NCBI GenBank assembly: GCA_036245805.1
Contig: BTRK01000001.1
Coordinates: 31,196,758-31,260,757 of the forward strand
Origin: Pristionchus mayeri
Taxonomy: Eukaryota > Nematoda > Chromadorea > Rhabditida > Neodiplogasteridae
DNA: 64,000 nucleotides
Direction of reading: 5' to 3'
The notes under the pieces were generated by a model, which ran no database searches, was not told the origin of the DNA, and saw only the letters and a list, made by a program, of their open reading frames with translations. Position 1 is the stretch's first letter, and every line of letters begins with the position of its first letter. Shown here in pieces: positions 45,768 to 56,931 of the stretch. Position numbers and translations under genes: made by a program.

Positions 45768-48140
45768 TTAGCTCGTTCTGGTTACGGTGATCCTGTTTCG
45801 ATCGATCACAACTTGGTTGAGTCTCGCCTCGAGCTTGAACATGTCCGCGACGAGAACATTCCTGAAAGTACAGTATCGTCTACCGTAATCCACAGTAAGA
45901 CACTACCGTACTACGGGCGCATCGATCGCTGATCGAGACGGTGCAGTGAGCTGTATGCTGAAGCGCACCTCGAGATCGTCTCCGCTAAATCAGTTCTCGA
46001 TTCATCTACCATATCATTATACCGTATACCTGTTTCGCAGATCCTCCAGCGTCGTCATTGGCGTGTACTGCTGCAGGGTCGATGTAGTGACGAGATTGAT
46101 GACCTTCGAATATCGATTCACTACCTATTTGAGAAGACTAAACGATCTTTGCTTCACTTTCTTTCCTAATTTTCCTATACAAAATAGGAAATTAGCAGTT
46201 TTTTAAATGTTCTCTGCATAAATATAAAAATAATAAATAAAAATTGACCTACCACATCGTTTATCATCCGGAACGCTTCCATGTAGGCGAAGCTCGTCCT
46301 CTGATTGTAGGCGCTATTCGCCTGCTGCACGACGAAGAGCACCACTTGGAAGGTGCGCGCCTCGTCGATGATGGGAAACGTCGTCGTCGTCTGAAGGCAC
46401 GAGATGCACTTGACGCACCACCAGCTACACCATCTTCATACACCACGCACCCCGGATACGGTAAAGGCGCAACCAAATAATAAACAAAGCAATGGGGGAA
46501 AGGAACACACAGTGGTGGTTGTTGTCGTCGTGGTGGTGGTGGTGGTAGTTGGAGGAGGGGAAGGAGGCGGAGGAGGTGGTGTGGGTGGTGGTGTGGCGGG
46601 TACGGTAGTCGTGTCGTAGTCCGGCTCGATCGTGGGCGCCGAATAGGTGAGCTGGCGCTCTTCGGGTGCGGGATGTGGCGCCATTCTGGCGGCGAGTGGC
46701 GGAATCAGGGGTGATCTCACCTGCGTGCCCGTCCCTCCACCAGGAAGGCCAGGAAGAGCCGGTCGAAAGACTGCAATGGAGATTATCCTCTGGTGTAGTC
46801 AGACAAGTTGTAAACATGCTTGTTCTATACTTGTGCGCTTCTCCCTACCCTCAAGCCAATCATACTTGTTTGCAAGTTGGAAATTGGGTTGAGCGTCCGC
46901 TCAACCGGAAACTAGGAAACTAGTGGGAACTTTCCTGGCAAACTAGTGGGGAGATATCTGCCCTCTTTTTCCTCTCTCCGATCCTGGGAAACCACTGGGG
47001 GAGCATGACCGCGCCCACTTCTACTGGGACCCCACTGGGAAAAAATACCAGAGGTAGAGGGATGCGCACAAGAATAGAACAAGCATGTTTGCAACTTGTG
47101 CGACTACACCAGAGTCTTTGAATTCTAGAGTTGGTATGGCTTATCAAGAAATGACGCTGTTCATTCTGTTGTATACATTCTCTCACCAATCTGATCCTTA
47201 CTTGCGAAGCCAACCCTAATAAGGAGATTACACGGCATTTTGTTGACAAAACACTATGCTTTTTCGCGTTTTATCACTTTGTCAGGTCTCTCTGATCTCT
47301 CGTTCGCTTCATGTATGCTTCAAATGATATTCCTGAAAGTTGATCTTTGATCTCTCTGACCTCCGCATATGAAGAGAACGATGACCACGATGGCTGCTAT
47401 CAACAGGAGGGCGAGGAGGCAGAAGGCTGCTGCGAGCAACCGCTTGTTGCTGCAAGTGATCTCTGATCTTTGCCACTTCTCTTCTCTGCGTTTTAATTAT
47501 TAATTTTCTACAGGAGTTAGCATAGAAAATGCAGAGATGAAGGATCAAAGATCACTCACTTGCTCTTTCCGTAGAAGGATATCTTGCCTAAGCTTCCTCC
47601 GGCACTCCGATCCTCCGCCCCTCGATCCCAGCCCTGTAAAATTGCATGAAGTGTTTACTAATTTATCAATTTCAATGAGTTTTTATTTATGTTATATGAA
47701 GAAGTATCAATTCCTATTTGCTCACGAAAAACCGTAGTCAAAGGACGTTTGAAAGGTTTTCGAAACAATAGAATTGGAAGAATCTTCGAACTCTTGGAGC
47801 GATTTACCTGTCGAGCCATGTACTCCGCACCCGACCCCGTGGCGTACGGTATTGAACCTCCCGATCTACTACCGTAACCGTAGCCGGACATTCGCGATTC
47901 TGTAAATTGATCTTTGATCTCTGAACAAAAAGTGTTTACACATCCACAGCAACTGCTCACTCAACAGCGGGTGAGCCGGAAAATGAGCGGACCGGGAAAT
48001 GGACCTCGATAGTCTCGCGGAAGACCGCGCGGTAGCGGATCCGCGGGCGCCACGTCATAGTACGGCTGCGCGCCTCCTCCTCGTCCGAGTACGGTAGGCT
48101 GCGTGTAGGAGAATGGCGCCGTCGAGTGCGCCGCGTGCAT
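45768..48140 (-). CDS. Type II membrane protein with an extracellular SEA-like domain
   Basis: Minus-strand exons 48140-48005, 47899-47808, 47633-47560, 47449-47361, 46770-46511, 46390-46253, 46103-46030, 45984-45907, 45861-45768. Every phase joins, giving 344 residues. The cytoplasmic N-terminus is Tyr/Gly/Pro-rich (PYYDVAPADPLPRGLPRDYR, SGYGYGSRSGGS). One transmembrane helix follows (LLAAAFCLLALLLIAAIVVI, about residues 102-123). Outside are a Pro/Thr stalk with runs of P and about 17 T, likely O-glycosylated, and then a SEA-like fold: FQVVLFVVQQANSAYNQRTS, INLVTTSTLQQYTPM, LRNSGDDLEVRFSIQL, ADMFKLEARLN. The SEA autoproteolysis site (G-S-VVV type) is replaced by GDDLEV, so self-cleavage is not expected. 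With no predicted signal peptide, the positively charged NNKR before the helix supports N-in orientation. No orthologue is named. A TIR element lies in intron 4. Confidence 0.82.
46788..47114. mobile_element. MITE with CTCTGGTGTAGTC ends, in a SEA-gene intron
   Basis: CTCTGGTGTAGTC ... CAAGTTGTAAACATGCTTG faces CAAGCATGTTTGCAACTTG ... GACTACACCAGAG, about 60 bp of complementarity. The centre has repeated AACTAGTGGGAACTTTCC / CCACTGGGGGAGC words. Confidence 0.85.
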
Positions 48141-48268
48141 TCCTGCGCGACGACTTTTAGCAAATGGCTCTGCAACTCGGCACACAACCACACACACGAG
48201 GAAGCATCGAGTTTCCAGGAGGAAAATCAGTGCTTGCTTCAAGCTGAGGGAGGGTAGCAAGCGGTTAC

Positions 48269-48399
48269 TTTTGTTCATGGTTGGACCGAGGCCAGATGGG
48301 TACTCCGGTTCGGGGACGAAGGCCCCTCGGGGCTTGGCCAATTTGGCCCCCGACTGGCAGCCACGATTCGCCGACCGCAGCTCGTCCGTTATCAGAAAT
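48269..48399 (-). CDS. Unassigned candidate exon
   Basis: Bounded by a good acceptor (TTCTTTCACAG, minus strand) and donor (AAAAG|GTAACC), and open in two frames (one reads ITDELRSANRGCQSGAKLAK). Its phase does not join the first exon of the SEA gene, so it may be a 5' UTR exon, part of another gene or chance. Confidence 0.25.
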
Positions 48400-49171
48400 C
48401 TGTGAAAGAAAAAGCGAGGGGAAAGCGGAAGCGAAGCAAATCGAAAATCAGGCACACCCGATGGCTACCGTACCGAGACAGTCGACTGTCGCGCAGCCCT
48501 GCGACGATTCCGCCTACCGTATCCAGGTCTCTCGACTATTCCGCTCCTGAGATCGATCGATACTTGCGATGTTTACCGCGAAATCAAGGGCAGAATGGCT
48601 CTAATCGATGAGAATGCTCAGAAATGTTAGAATCTCGTGTGTCTCCTGAACAGGAAAGAGATGGGGAGAGGGATATTCACGTAGGGGGAGCGGATGGGGA
48701 TATGAGAGGGGACACCGGATATCAGGAATCATGGCGCGTGTTTGCCTGTAGGGCAGACACACGCCGAGATCCGCGCCGTCTGATCTGGGAGAGGGGGGGA
48801 CTCGTCTGACTCTCTCCAGATTGCGCACTCTCTCGCTCTTTCTCTAACCAGGGTGAAAATGAGGAAAGACAGACAATTGCTCGGTAGAAGAAGGAGAGAG
48901 AGGTCCGATGGTCTCTCCGATATGACATTCGATAGCAGATTCAGTAGCACATGCGCAAAGAAGTAGGAAGTAGTGAACATACGGAGGAATGAGGGCGAAT
49001 GAGAACTGAAAAAACTGAAAAACTGCATTCTAGTCCTCCTTCTAAAATTGCAAGGAAAATACAGAGAAGTGCCATATTTGGATCCTGTCAAGTCTGTCCT
49101 GTCGAGTACTCGAGATGGGTTCATGAGAAATTACCCACTTCATTATATCAGCTCTCTCGGTCTGTTTGGAA

Positions 49172-49343
49172 GGCACTAAATATGATGATAACCTACTGGA
49201 TGATAACCAAAAATGAACCCTTCTGTAGAACTTTCACAGAATCATTTTTGACACTTTGGGAGCCTACTGTAAAAGTTCTAAAGAAGGGTCCATTTTGTAG
49301 TTATCATCCAGTAGGCTATCATCATCCGATCATCCGACCTGGT
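49172..49343. mobile_element. MITE of the GGCACTAGGT family
   Basis: GGCACTAAATATGATGATAACC faces GGCTATCATCATCCGATCAT; GAACCCTTCTGTAG faces CTAAAGAAGGGTCC, with TTTTTGACACTTTGGGAGCC in the centre. Confidence 0.88.
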
Positions 49344-50165
49344 AAAGTTTGAAAGAATTAATACGATGAAACAATGTAATGCTAAGTCATCCATATCTTT
49401 CATCCATTAGAACATCGATTCTGGTCGCCTTTTGGCCATCAGCTGAAATCCGCACACAGATGGGAGAGCGAGATCAAACAAGCAATTCCATTTCACAATC
49501 CGATTAGCAGGAGGCATCAATCGATAATCAGCGTAGGAAAAGAAACACTAGTGCAATGAGGATACACACGTATGGATATCTCCCCTGTTTCTCTTCTCTC
49601 ACCCTTTCACTCGATTGAGATACTCCCAGATGTACCCAAACAGTGGTGCGAATTGAGGAGGAGAGGAGGAGGGGGGGGGAGAGGGGGGGATACGGATATG
49701 GATGGTGACTTGAGTAATCGGACACCGGAGAGGAGTGGACGAGATTGGCCGCGGTCAAAATAATCACTGCTACTGACTGTACGAGGCTGCTACACAGATC
49801 TTTGAGTGGACAGGAATAAGAGCTTACAGAAAAACCCCTTCATTTGGAATGCTAATTTCATTCTGGAGGCCTAGATGCAACATTGTTCACAAAAGCTAAT
49901 TTCGCTGAAACGCAGAAGCCTCAGAATATGAAAGGATGTGAGAAACAAACACTGCTAAATTCGGAAATTATCGAACACGACTTCTGAGAGAATTTGAGCT
50001 TTCGTGAAGTGACCGACTACCATTCAATATGAACGAGCTCATATCAGACATCACATCTCCGAAAAGGTAAACAATAGCATATTTTCCTTTCGCAATGAGG
50101 ATCTATAAAACGCGGAATGAGCCATTTGCGATACGGAAATCTTCCAGTCTGGATCGAGGGGGTGG

Positions 50166-50340
50166 TTGGTGAGAGAGAGAGGGAAAGGGAAAAGCATGGG
50201 CACACCTGATCAAATCACTGAACGAGAGCAGAAGCTGCCCCGTGGGGCAGAGAGAGGCAGGGAAATGGAGGGGAGAGAGGGAAGGAGGAAGGGGGGAGGG
50301 AGGAAGGGGCAGAGAGAGGGGGGGGGAGGGGAAGGGTGCG
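50166..50340. repeat. Purine-rich low-complexity tract
   Basis: GAGAGAGGGAAAGGG followed by GGAAGGGGGGAGGGAGGAAG-type sequence; several G runs of four or more could form G-quadruplexes on the plus strand. Confidence 0.7.
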
Positions 50341-50638
50341 CTTCCCCTTTTGTGAAATTGAGACGACGTTGACTCACACTATCCTTCATTGTACTGGATC
50401 AGCGCGATCCAGTGCAGAGCTGGGGGGAGCAATCCCTACGCTGGCCCCGCCCACTTAATTCTAATTGATGAAGATGCGCAATGCGGGTACTCTTCAATGT
50501 AAAACTATGTCGGCCTAGTGTTTGAGAAATTATGAAACGATTTCTCGAATAGCTAACTCAATAAATTCTTACGTTGTAAAATGACAAGTCCATGAAGAGT
50601 GTAATGAAAACTTTGAAATAAAAAATTTGCAAAAGATT

Positions 50639-50720
50639 CGATCAGGATGAGATTCGAACTCACGCGGGGAAACCCCATTGGATTAGCAGTCCAACGCCTT
50701 AACCACTCGGCCACCTGATC
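50639..50720 (-). tRNA. tRNA-Ser (GCT), inverted copy
   Basis: Reverse complement of the tRNA at 45332-45413, identical over all 82 bases, anticodon GCT. Confidence 0.98.
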
Positions 50721-51134
50721 ACAGTGCTGCGAGATATGAAACGAATATTAGACTCTCCCCTTTCCCTGTTTTGGTAAAGCACGACATGAATTTGAGTCTC
50801 TGTGGCATAGATATCGGCTCCGGCCCAATAATGTAAGGCCTATGTACAGGGTATATAATTTATATTTTGATATGTTTTCTTAGAAACGGTAATACCACAG
50901 GGTATTGTACAATTGTTGAGACCATCCTTCCTCAAGGCATCGTTGGAATCTCTACTTCATCAACGGAAACATCCGATTAGAAATGGCTCAATTTGCCTCT
51001 CACCCATTACTATACTCAGCCTTCTCTCTTCACCTATCTCCCTCTCACTTTTGCTCTCTAGCATCAAATATTCGGTTACTGTTCACTCAATATCTCCATC
51101 TCATCTCCATTTATGTTTCGTTGGTGTGCACAAT
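50721..51134. other. Upstream of F-box-like gene 1
   Basis: 50913-51134 is open in frame with the gene's first exon but reads low-complexity Ser/Leu (LSSPISLSLLLSS); I take it as 5' flank. No other feature is seen. Confidence 0.4.
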
Positions 51135-52506
51135 ATGACTTTCTATACTACAGATTCTACAGATCAACCAATGGATAAATCTTTCGGAATTATGCCGTCT
51201 TCTCAGCACTCTGAAGAAGAGACCGAGCTCAATCTGGCGAGTTTGCCCTCTGACGTCATTCGGCATATCATCCGCCAGGAAGTGGAATCCGTAGATAGAA
51301 GGAGACTGGTGAGTGAACGATTATTTTCAGGGTAATTTAAATGATTAATTCGTGGATTCTGAAAGTACCCGTAGAGAGTAGTTAGAATCCAAGTAACGAT
51401 ACCTGTTAAGATCTCGCCAAGTTGGAATAATACTGCCGTGGATCATCTTAATAATCAAAATTATCTCCCGCCAATATTTCGGCTTAACGTACTCGATAGC
51501 ACACATGGCGATGTGGATTTGGATTTTGAAATATTTGAGAAGTACCGAGGCTATTTTGGGTTGAAGAACGGGAAGGTATGGCGTCGGAACAAGGAGGAGG
51601 GAACTGTTAGCGTGAGTGAATTTCCTTCTTCTTTGCTCTTTGGTGCATAATTTGTTTATAATGCACAGTTAATCTTCATTTTCCCTCATGAGCTCATGTT
51701 TCATACCAAAATCTCTCACATTCAGATCGACGTGCATGATTGCATTGCTGATGAGGCAGGACGTAAGAAATTCATGGATTACTTTACCCATATTCTCCGA
51801 CGTTGTTCGAAGATCGAGAAACTCTCCTTGAATGCATCTCATCACGGAATGCTGAGAACAGTATTGAAGGAAGTGAGAGTGGAGCAGGCTACAATAAGAT
51901 TCTTCCAAGAGCAACAGTGAGGGTCTTGCTCATTTTTTTTCGTATTCATATTAACTCGTAGATTATTTACGTACATGTAACATTATTCAGAAGTGACGTA
52001 TTGGCTTTTCTCGAGGTGATAAAATTCGATCGGCTGGTGTTGGATGCTTGGGACTTCAACAAAATCATGGACGGTCAGCATTCCGCATTCTAATCGCAGA
52101 AAATTTATTCGGCACTTCTTCGATACTTAGCCCACCCCAACCTCTCCCCTCTCATTTCTCATTCCCTCCCCATCGCAGAGGATTTGTGTGACAGAAAATC
52201 GGGGAGATATACCTAGAAATGAGTGGGGAAGGGGAGAAAGGGGGTGGGTGGGCCAAATATCGAAGAAGTGCCATATATTCTTGTTTTTAACCATTCTTAC
52301 AAAATCGTTCAGGAGTCGACAAATTTGTCAATTTCGTCATCGAAGCAGCTCGATTTGTGCCTGAAATCGAATTAAAGTCGGCCACCTTTCACTATGTTAG
52401 TCCATCACAGTGGGGACCGGTCAAGGAGAAGTTGGATGCCACTGGACGAGTGATCACTCGAATGGACGGGTCCCATCTAATAGCGAGACGAATTAACACT
52501 AATTAA
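51135..52506 (+). CDS. F-box-like protein 1
   Basis: Exons 51135-51308, 51411-51611, 51726-51916, 51991-52073, 52313-52506; phases sum to 280 residues. Residues about 35-58 (LASLPSDVIRHIIRQEVESV then RRRLV) have the LP-x-DV-x2-I-I spacing of an F-box, the module that binds SKP1 in SCF ubiquitin ligases. It is followed by ISPSWN in the position of the F-box VS-x2-W. The rest (LPPIFRLNVLDS, FEKYRGYFGLKNG, HILRRCSKIEKLSLN, VRVEQATIRFFQEQ, FVNFVIEAARFVPEIEL) is a family-specific substrate-side region shared with genes 2-4. Nematodes carry large, fast-evolving F-box families. Intron 1 ends in TTAAG. Intron 4 holds a TGGCACTTCTTCGG MITE. All exons are open; this is the only copy of the first three without a premature stop. 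Confidence 0.72.
52110..52273. mobile_element. MITE with GGCACTTCTTCG ends, in intron 4 of F-box gene 1
   Basis: GGCACTTCTTCGATACTTAG faces TATCGAAGAAGTGCC; CTCATTTCTCATTCCC / GAAATGAGTGGGGAAGG inside. Confidence 0.85.
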
Positions 52507-53071
52507 TATACATATTTATTATTTGCAAGTATACACATCGAAATAAAATGTATTTGTTGTTTACTAATTATCCCTTCACTGTCCTATTGCGAGTCACACC
52601 TTCACACCTTTACATTACAGTCACTTTTAGTCACACCTTTACAGTGTTTTCGTATTCTTCTGAAACAACATTGCCAATAAATGTTTGTGAATGAATCTAT
52701 GTAGAGATTTTAAGATAAAAAAATGGAACGAAAAAGACTGTTCTCGGTAGGAAAATATATTTTACTCTGTAATAAACGACTTTTGTTTTTTGGCGATGCA
52801 CGAGCTATTGTGAGGGCAGGAAAGCCATCGGCATTGCCAGGGGAAAGACTCCAACCGTCTTTTTCAATTTATATTCGAATCGTCGGATAGGCGAAGACTA
52901 GATCACCTCAATCCTCCGAGTATTAATGCTATTAAGAATCTATGCATCTCTCTGTTCATTGCGCTTTTCATCAGAATTTTCTCCTATTTTTGCTGCTACT
53001 GTATGTCTTTGCTGTAACATATCTCAGATCTAATACGTCTAATGTATACAATGTAGGAGCTCAGCTGCAAA
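52507..53071. other. Between F-box-like genes 1 and 2, nothing seen
   Basis: AT-rich. No conserved 5' block shared with gene 3 was noticed. Confidence 0.4.
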
Positions 53072-54623
53072 ATGGGACAATGATTGGGAAAGAAGAAGTC
53101 TTCTCATCCGGGAGAACAATTCGATTTGCATCTCTCGGATTTGCCATCCGACCTCATCCGTAGTATAATGAGTCAGGGACTGGGATCAATCGACGAAATG
53201 AGACTGGTAAGTAATTAAACATTTTTCGAATTTTAACAATCATTTGAATGCAGTTCACAGTTATGTTTCGGCATTTCTTCGGTTTCTGACCACCCGCTTC
53301 CCTTCATTTCCCATCCATTAATGAGTGGTTTAGCGGCCAAAAATAAGAGAGGAATACCTAGAAATGAGTGGGCTAGATGAGGGAGAGCGGGGTGGCCAGA
53401 AACCGAAGAAGTACCCATAGTTCTTAGCTTGTTCAGATCACTCCGAGATGGGACAGTCTATCTCGTGATTTTCTAATAAATCGTTGAAATAAACTCCCTT
53501 CAATCCATCGATTGGACATCTTCGTTAGAAAAGGAGGGGACACGGAACTGCGAATTGTGATACTCAAGAAGTATCAAACTTATTTTGGATTGAATGAAGA
53601 AAACTCATGGCATCGGGACGATAAGGAGGGCATGGTTCATGTAAGTTTCCCATCTCGCCATTTGCGTTGTTTTATCCTTTTTTTGTGGTACCGCGAATTC
53701 ATTCAACTTTACATCGCTAGCTAATTGAACTTAAGATTTAAAAAAAAACAAAATAAGACTGGTCTTGAGGGTGCGTGAAATGTTTTAAATGTTAAGACGA
53801 ATGCCTTTTTTCTATTGCACAAGAATTCGTATTTCAGATCGATATGTACGGTTCCATTCGTGGGAGCATACATCGAAAGAGATTCATCGACGATCTAATT
53901 TGACTTCTGACTCGCTCTTCCCGAGTGGAACAGCTCCGGATGCTCGCATTGTTCGAAGATGGATTACTGACGGAGTGTGCACGAAATATGCCAGTCGAAG
54001 TGAGAGTGGACGAGGCTACCATCAACTTCTTCCAGAGACAAAAGTACGTGCCATTTTTATGGTACAGGGCAGAAAAGTTGATCGCATAAAAACTGTGAAC
54101 GTTTCAGAAGCGGCATATTGGAGCTTCTTGAAGAGGTCAACTTCAATCGACTAGTGCTGATTCCGTGGGATTTCTCGGCAATCAAGGAAGGTTAGATCTC
54201 GTCCCCAATACTCTAGCATAAGTATCTCGAAGCTAGTTCCGCGGGGTCCTGCAATCTCTCAGAAGACTCGTAATATAGTACGAAAGCTTGTGTAGCATCT
54301 CAGAATTCCGTAAATCAGAATTATTTTACTTAATTATTTCTTCAGAAACTGATGAATTTATCGATTTTTTCATCGATGTGTCTCGATTTGTGGATGAGGT
54401 CGAATTGAAGTCGTTCGACCTGCACAATGTGGTGCGTGAAGACTGGGAGAGCATCAAGGAGAAGCTGGATAGCACTGGACTAGTATCTACTCGATTCTTC
54501 ATGGACCATTCTCATCTGGGAATCGTCAATGCCCATATCATCGCTTTCAATCCCATTGCTGATCTATCCATATCACGTGCAGCAAACGTGCCAAAACTCT
54601 CTTTGCTGGAAACCTCTTTTTAA
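53072..54623 (+). pseudogene. F-box-like gene 2, interrupted by three in-frame TGA codons
   Basis: Exons 53072-53206, 53437-53640, 53838-54043, 54108-54190, 54346-54623 keep every intron position and phase of genes 1 and 3. Three codons are TGA: 53081-53083 (codon 4, where gene 3 has Cys of MGQC), 53485-53487 (near the LNNRR position) and 53901-53903 (FTRL position, probably from CGA). There are no frameshifts and no TAA or TAG. The F-box core LSDLPSDLIRSIMSQ and the C-terminal FIDFFIDVSRFVDEVELKSF and FDLHNVVREDWESIKEKL blocks remain. Simplest reading: a recently inactivated copy. Stop readthrough is the alternative. A MITE lies in intron 1. Confidence 0.75.
53269..53412. mobile_element. MITE with GGCATTTCTTCGG ends, in intron 1 of F-box gene 2
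   Basis: GGCATTTCTTCGGTTTCTGA faces CAGAAACCGAAGAAGTACC; TTCATTTCCCATCCATTAAT / GAAATGAGTGGGCTAG inside. Confidence 0.85.
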
Positions 54624-55529
54624 TTTAAATTATCTGTTCATATTCTGGACCTCCTATTTCCTGTTCTCTAGCATTGTCCGCTCCACCCGCCGACCCTTTC
54701 TGTAAATGAAATTCGTCACTGAAATGTGAACTAGATAACCCATGTGCACTTCCCAATTTACATTCGCAGCTATGGTAGGCACTTTCATACATTTACTGTT
54801 ATTTCTACATTTTTTCTGTAAGAATAAAAAGGATAGAGGAGGAAGAGGGGGTGGCTAGATATCCATGATGTGCCAAACTTTAATTGAAAAAAAAGATGTT
54901 GTAGCAATAATCTCGTTCTCTCTATATCGTGCGCTTATCATTTTAGAACTGAGCATTTTAGAATTGATTGATAGGTTTGAGCTATGTGCTCAAGCTTGAA
55001 GTTTCCGGGCTATGTAGTATTCCAAACTATGAAAATTCTCTCATACATTTTTGCACGATATTGACACATGTGTGGAGCATCTATACTCATGCATGGTCAA
55101 TCGATTGTTCCGGCAGGATCTATTTGGCTTTTTTGAAACCAATCGATAACCTATTCCGAGGTCAGGGAAGAGCATCGGCATTGCCACCGGGCGTTCTCTA
55201 ACAATCTCTCCCCATCTCTATTCACATCGAATAGGTGGAGTCTCGCCTGTCTCACATCGGATGACTCCGATCATTAATAGGTTGAAGGTAGAGAAGAAAG
55301 TAGTATTCAGCTCTCACGACAAAGCGAGCTTTGCTTTCCTGCTCCAGTTCAGCGTACAGTCTGTCCCTAGGTTCCATGCGAGCATTCGTCATTCTCTCCA
55401 TTCTCTCCATATCCAGTAATATATTTTTTTGCTTACAATTCCAATTAAACTTGCTTTGATTATTGCTAATTTTATTATTGGTTTCTCCCCATTATCACTA
55501 ATGTATTTCACTGCAGTTTCGCCATCAGA
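54624..55529. other. Between F-box-like genes 2 and 3
   Basis: About 54770-54880 has degraded TGGCACTTCTTCGG-family ends (GGTAGGCACTTTC, GGTGGCTAGATATC ... TGTGCCA). ORF 54968-55201 lacks support. No gene is seen. Confidence 0.45.
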
Positions 55530-56931
55530 ATGGGTCAGTGTTTCGGCAAGAAGCAATCTTCTGATTGCACTGAAGAGCACACTGAAGCCAGTCTCTCCAA
55601 TCTAGCATCTGACGTCATTCAGAATATCATCACAGAAGGTCAGGAATCTATCGACGAAGTGAAACTGGTAAGTTCTTGTTTTATATTTACAAGATTCGAA
55701 AGACAATGTGAATCCGTTTAACTTCGCAATTAGGAGAGGGAGAGGCGTTGCAACGTTGCAACCCGACGCCGAATAGCCAACAGTAATACTAACTTGAATG
55801 TTAAGATCTCTCCGAGATTGAACACGATCTCCGGGAACCATGCCACTGATCGTAATCATCTCCCTGCTATCAATCAACTCGACATCCTCGTTAGCCAAGA
55901 CGGAAGCACAGAACTTCGTTTGGGCATTCTGGAGCAACATCAAGCATATTTCGGACTGAAAGATGAGATACCGTGGTATCGGGATGAGGAGAAGGGAATT
56001 GTCTATGTGAGTTTTCCTCTTCGTATCCAATAGGACCAAGTGGTTAGCTACTGGTAGTTCAAATTCCAGATTCAGTCCCATTTCCAGTTCCTTACAGTGG
56101 ATGAGACAGATTATGGGATATATTTCTCTCTAATTAGCATTAGCTTTGGCTTGTTCGGTGTTCATTGCTATGTCGCAATCCCCGCTCCTCTTCAAAGTTC
56201 GGGCTAGGAAGAGGCGATTGAGACGTCGAACGAACAATGTCTAAGGAACACTCCTTCAGATCGATGTGATCGGTTCCATCTCTGGAATCGCCGAGAGAAA
56301 GAAATTCCGTGACTACTTCACACGTCTCGTTGGTAGCTGTTCGCGCATCGAGAAATTGATGACGAACGCATTTTATGAGGACGGATTAGTGCCTAATTGC
56401 GCCCGAAGTGCTCTGGCAGGAGTGAGAGTGGAGGAAGCAACTATCAACTACCTTCAGGGACAACGGTAAGCGACATTCTTATAATGTCGGTTCCGATGAG
56501 AACCCTCCCGATGAGATCTGAAGAAAAATTTCTTTCTCCAGTATTTTCGCAGTTTTAGTTTGCCTAGTTCCCCACTTGCCAAAACACCATATGGAAAAAT
56601 AGAGCGGAAGGGCACTATTTCTGGCTCTCATCCGAGTTAGTGCCGCAAAATTGCGATTAGAATGATTTTTGTTTTTAAAAAAATTGATAAATTCAGAAGC
56701 GACATACTGGAGCTTCTCGAGGTGGTCAACTTCGATCGTCTTGTGCTGACCCCCTGGGATTTCTCGACAATCGTGGAAGGTCCGTTCACGATATGAAGCA
56801 TTCTGACTTTTAATAGAAATATTTCATCAGAGACTGACGAATTTATCGATTTCTTCACCGAAGCTTATCTTTCCGTCCCCGAAGTCGAATTGAAGTCGTT
56901 CGACCTGCACAATGTTGTTCGTGAAGAGTAG
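55530..56931 (+). CDS. F-box-like protein 3, N-terminal MGQC; C-terminus cut by TAG
   Basis: Exons 55530-55667, 55806-56006, 56260-56465, 56697-56779, 56831-56931; phases sum to 242 residues before a TAG at 56929-56931. The ATG follows CCATCAG directly. The product begins MGQCFGKKQSS: Gly2 with Ser/Lys downstream fits N-myristoylation, and Cys4 fits palmitoylation, implying membrane anchoring. F-box-like residues follow (SNLASDVIQNIITEGQESID). The shared blocks are present: LPAINQLDILVS, YFGLKDEIPW, DYFTRLVGSCSRIEKLM, VRVEEATINYL, ILELLEVVNFDRLVL. The TAG replaces a Trp codon (REDW in gene 2). Beyond it the frame stays homologous to TAA at 57049-57051, so about 40 residues are lost. A MITE lies in intron 3. 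Confidence 0.68.
55731..55792. mobile_element. Degraded MITE fragment in intron 1 of F-box gene 3
   Basis: AGGAGAGGGAGAGGCGTTGC and CGACGCCGAATAGCCAAC recall the GGCAATACGAGGGG group; too short for certainty. Confidence 0.35.
56487..56644. mobile_element. MITE of the GGCACTAGGT family, in intron 3 of F-box gene 3
   Basis: ATGTCGGTTCCGATGAGAAC faces GGCTCTCATCCGAGTTAGTGCC; AGCGGAAGGGCACTATTTCTGG inside. Diverged. Confidence 0.7.

Larger units (their letters stand above)
48400..50638. other. Intergenic with one MITE and purine-rich tracts
   Basis: MITE at 49172-49343. G/A-rich tracts at 49660-49692 and 50160-50340 (AGAGGGGGGGGGAGGGG type). ORFs here are low-complexity. No gene is supported. 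Confidence 0.5.

Noticed and set aside
46404..46720. Plus-strand Val/Gly-rich ORF at 46404-46619 and the His-rich frame at 46425-46817
   Set aside because: Other frames of the Thr/Pro stalk exon of the SEA gene, whose own frame joins in phase on both sides.
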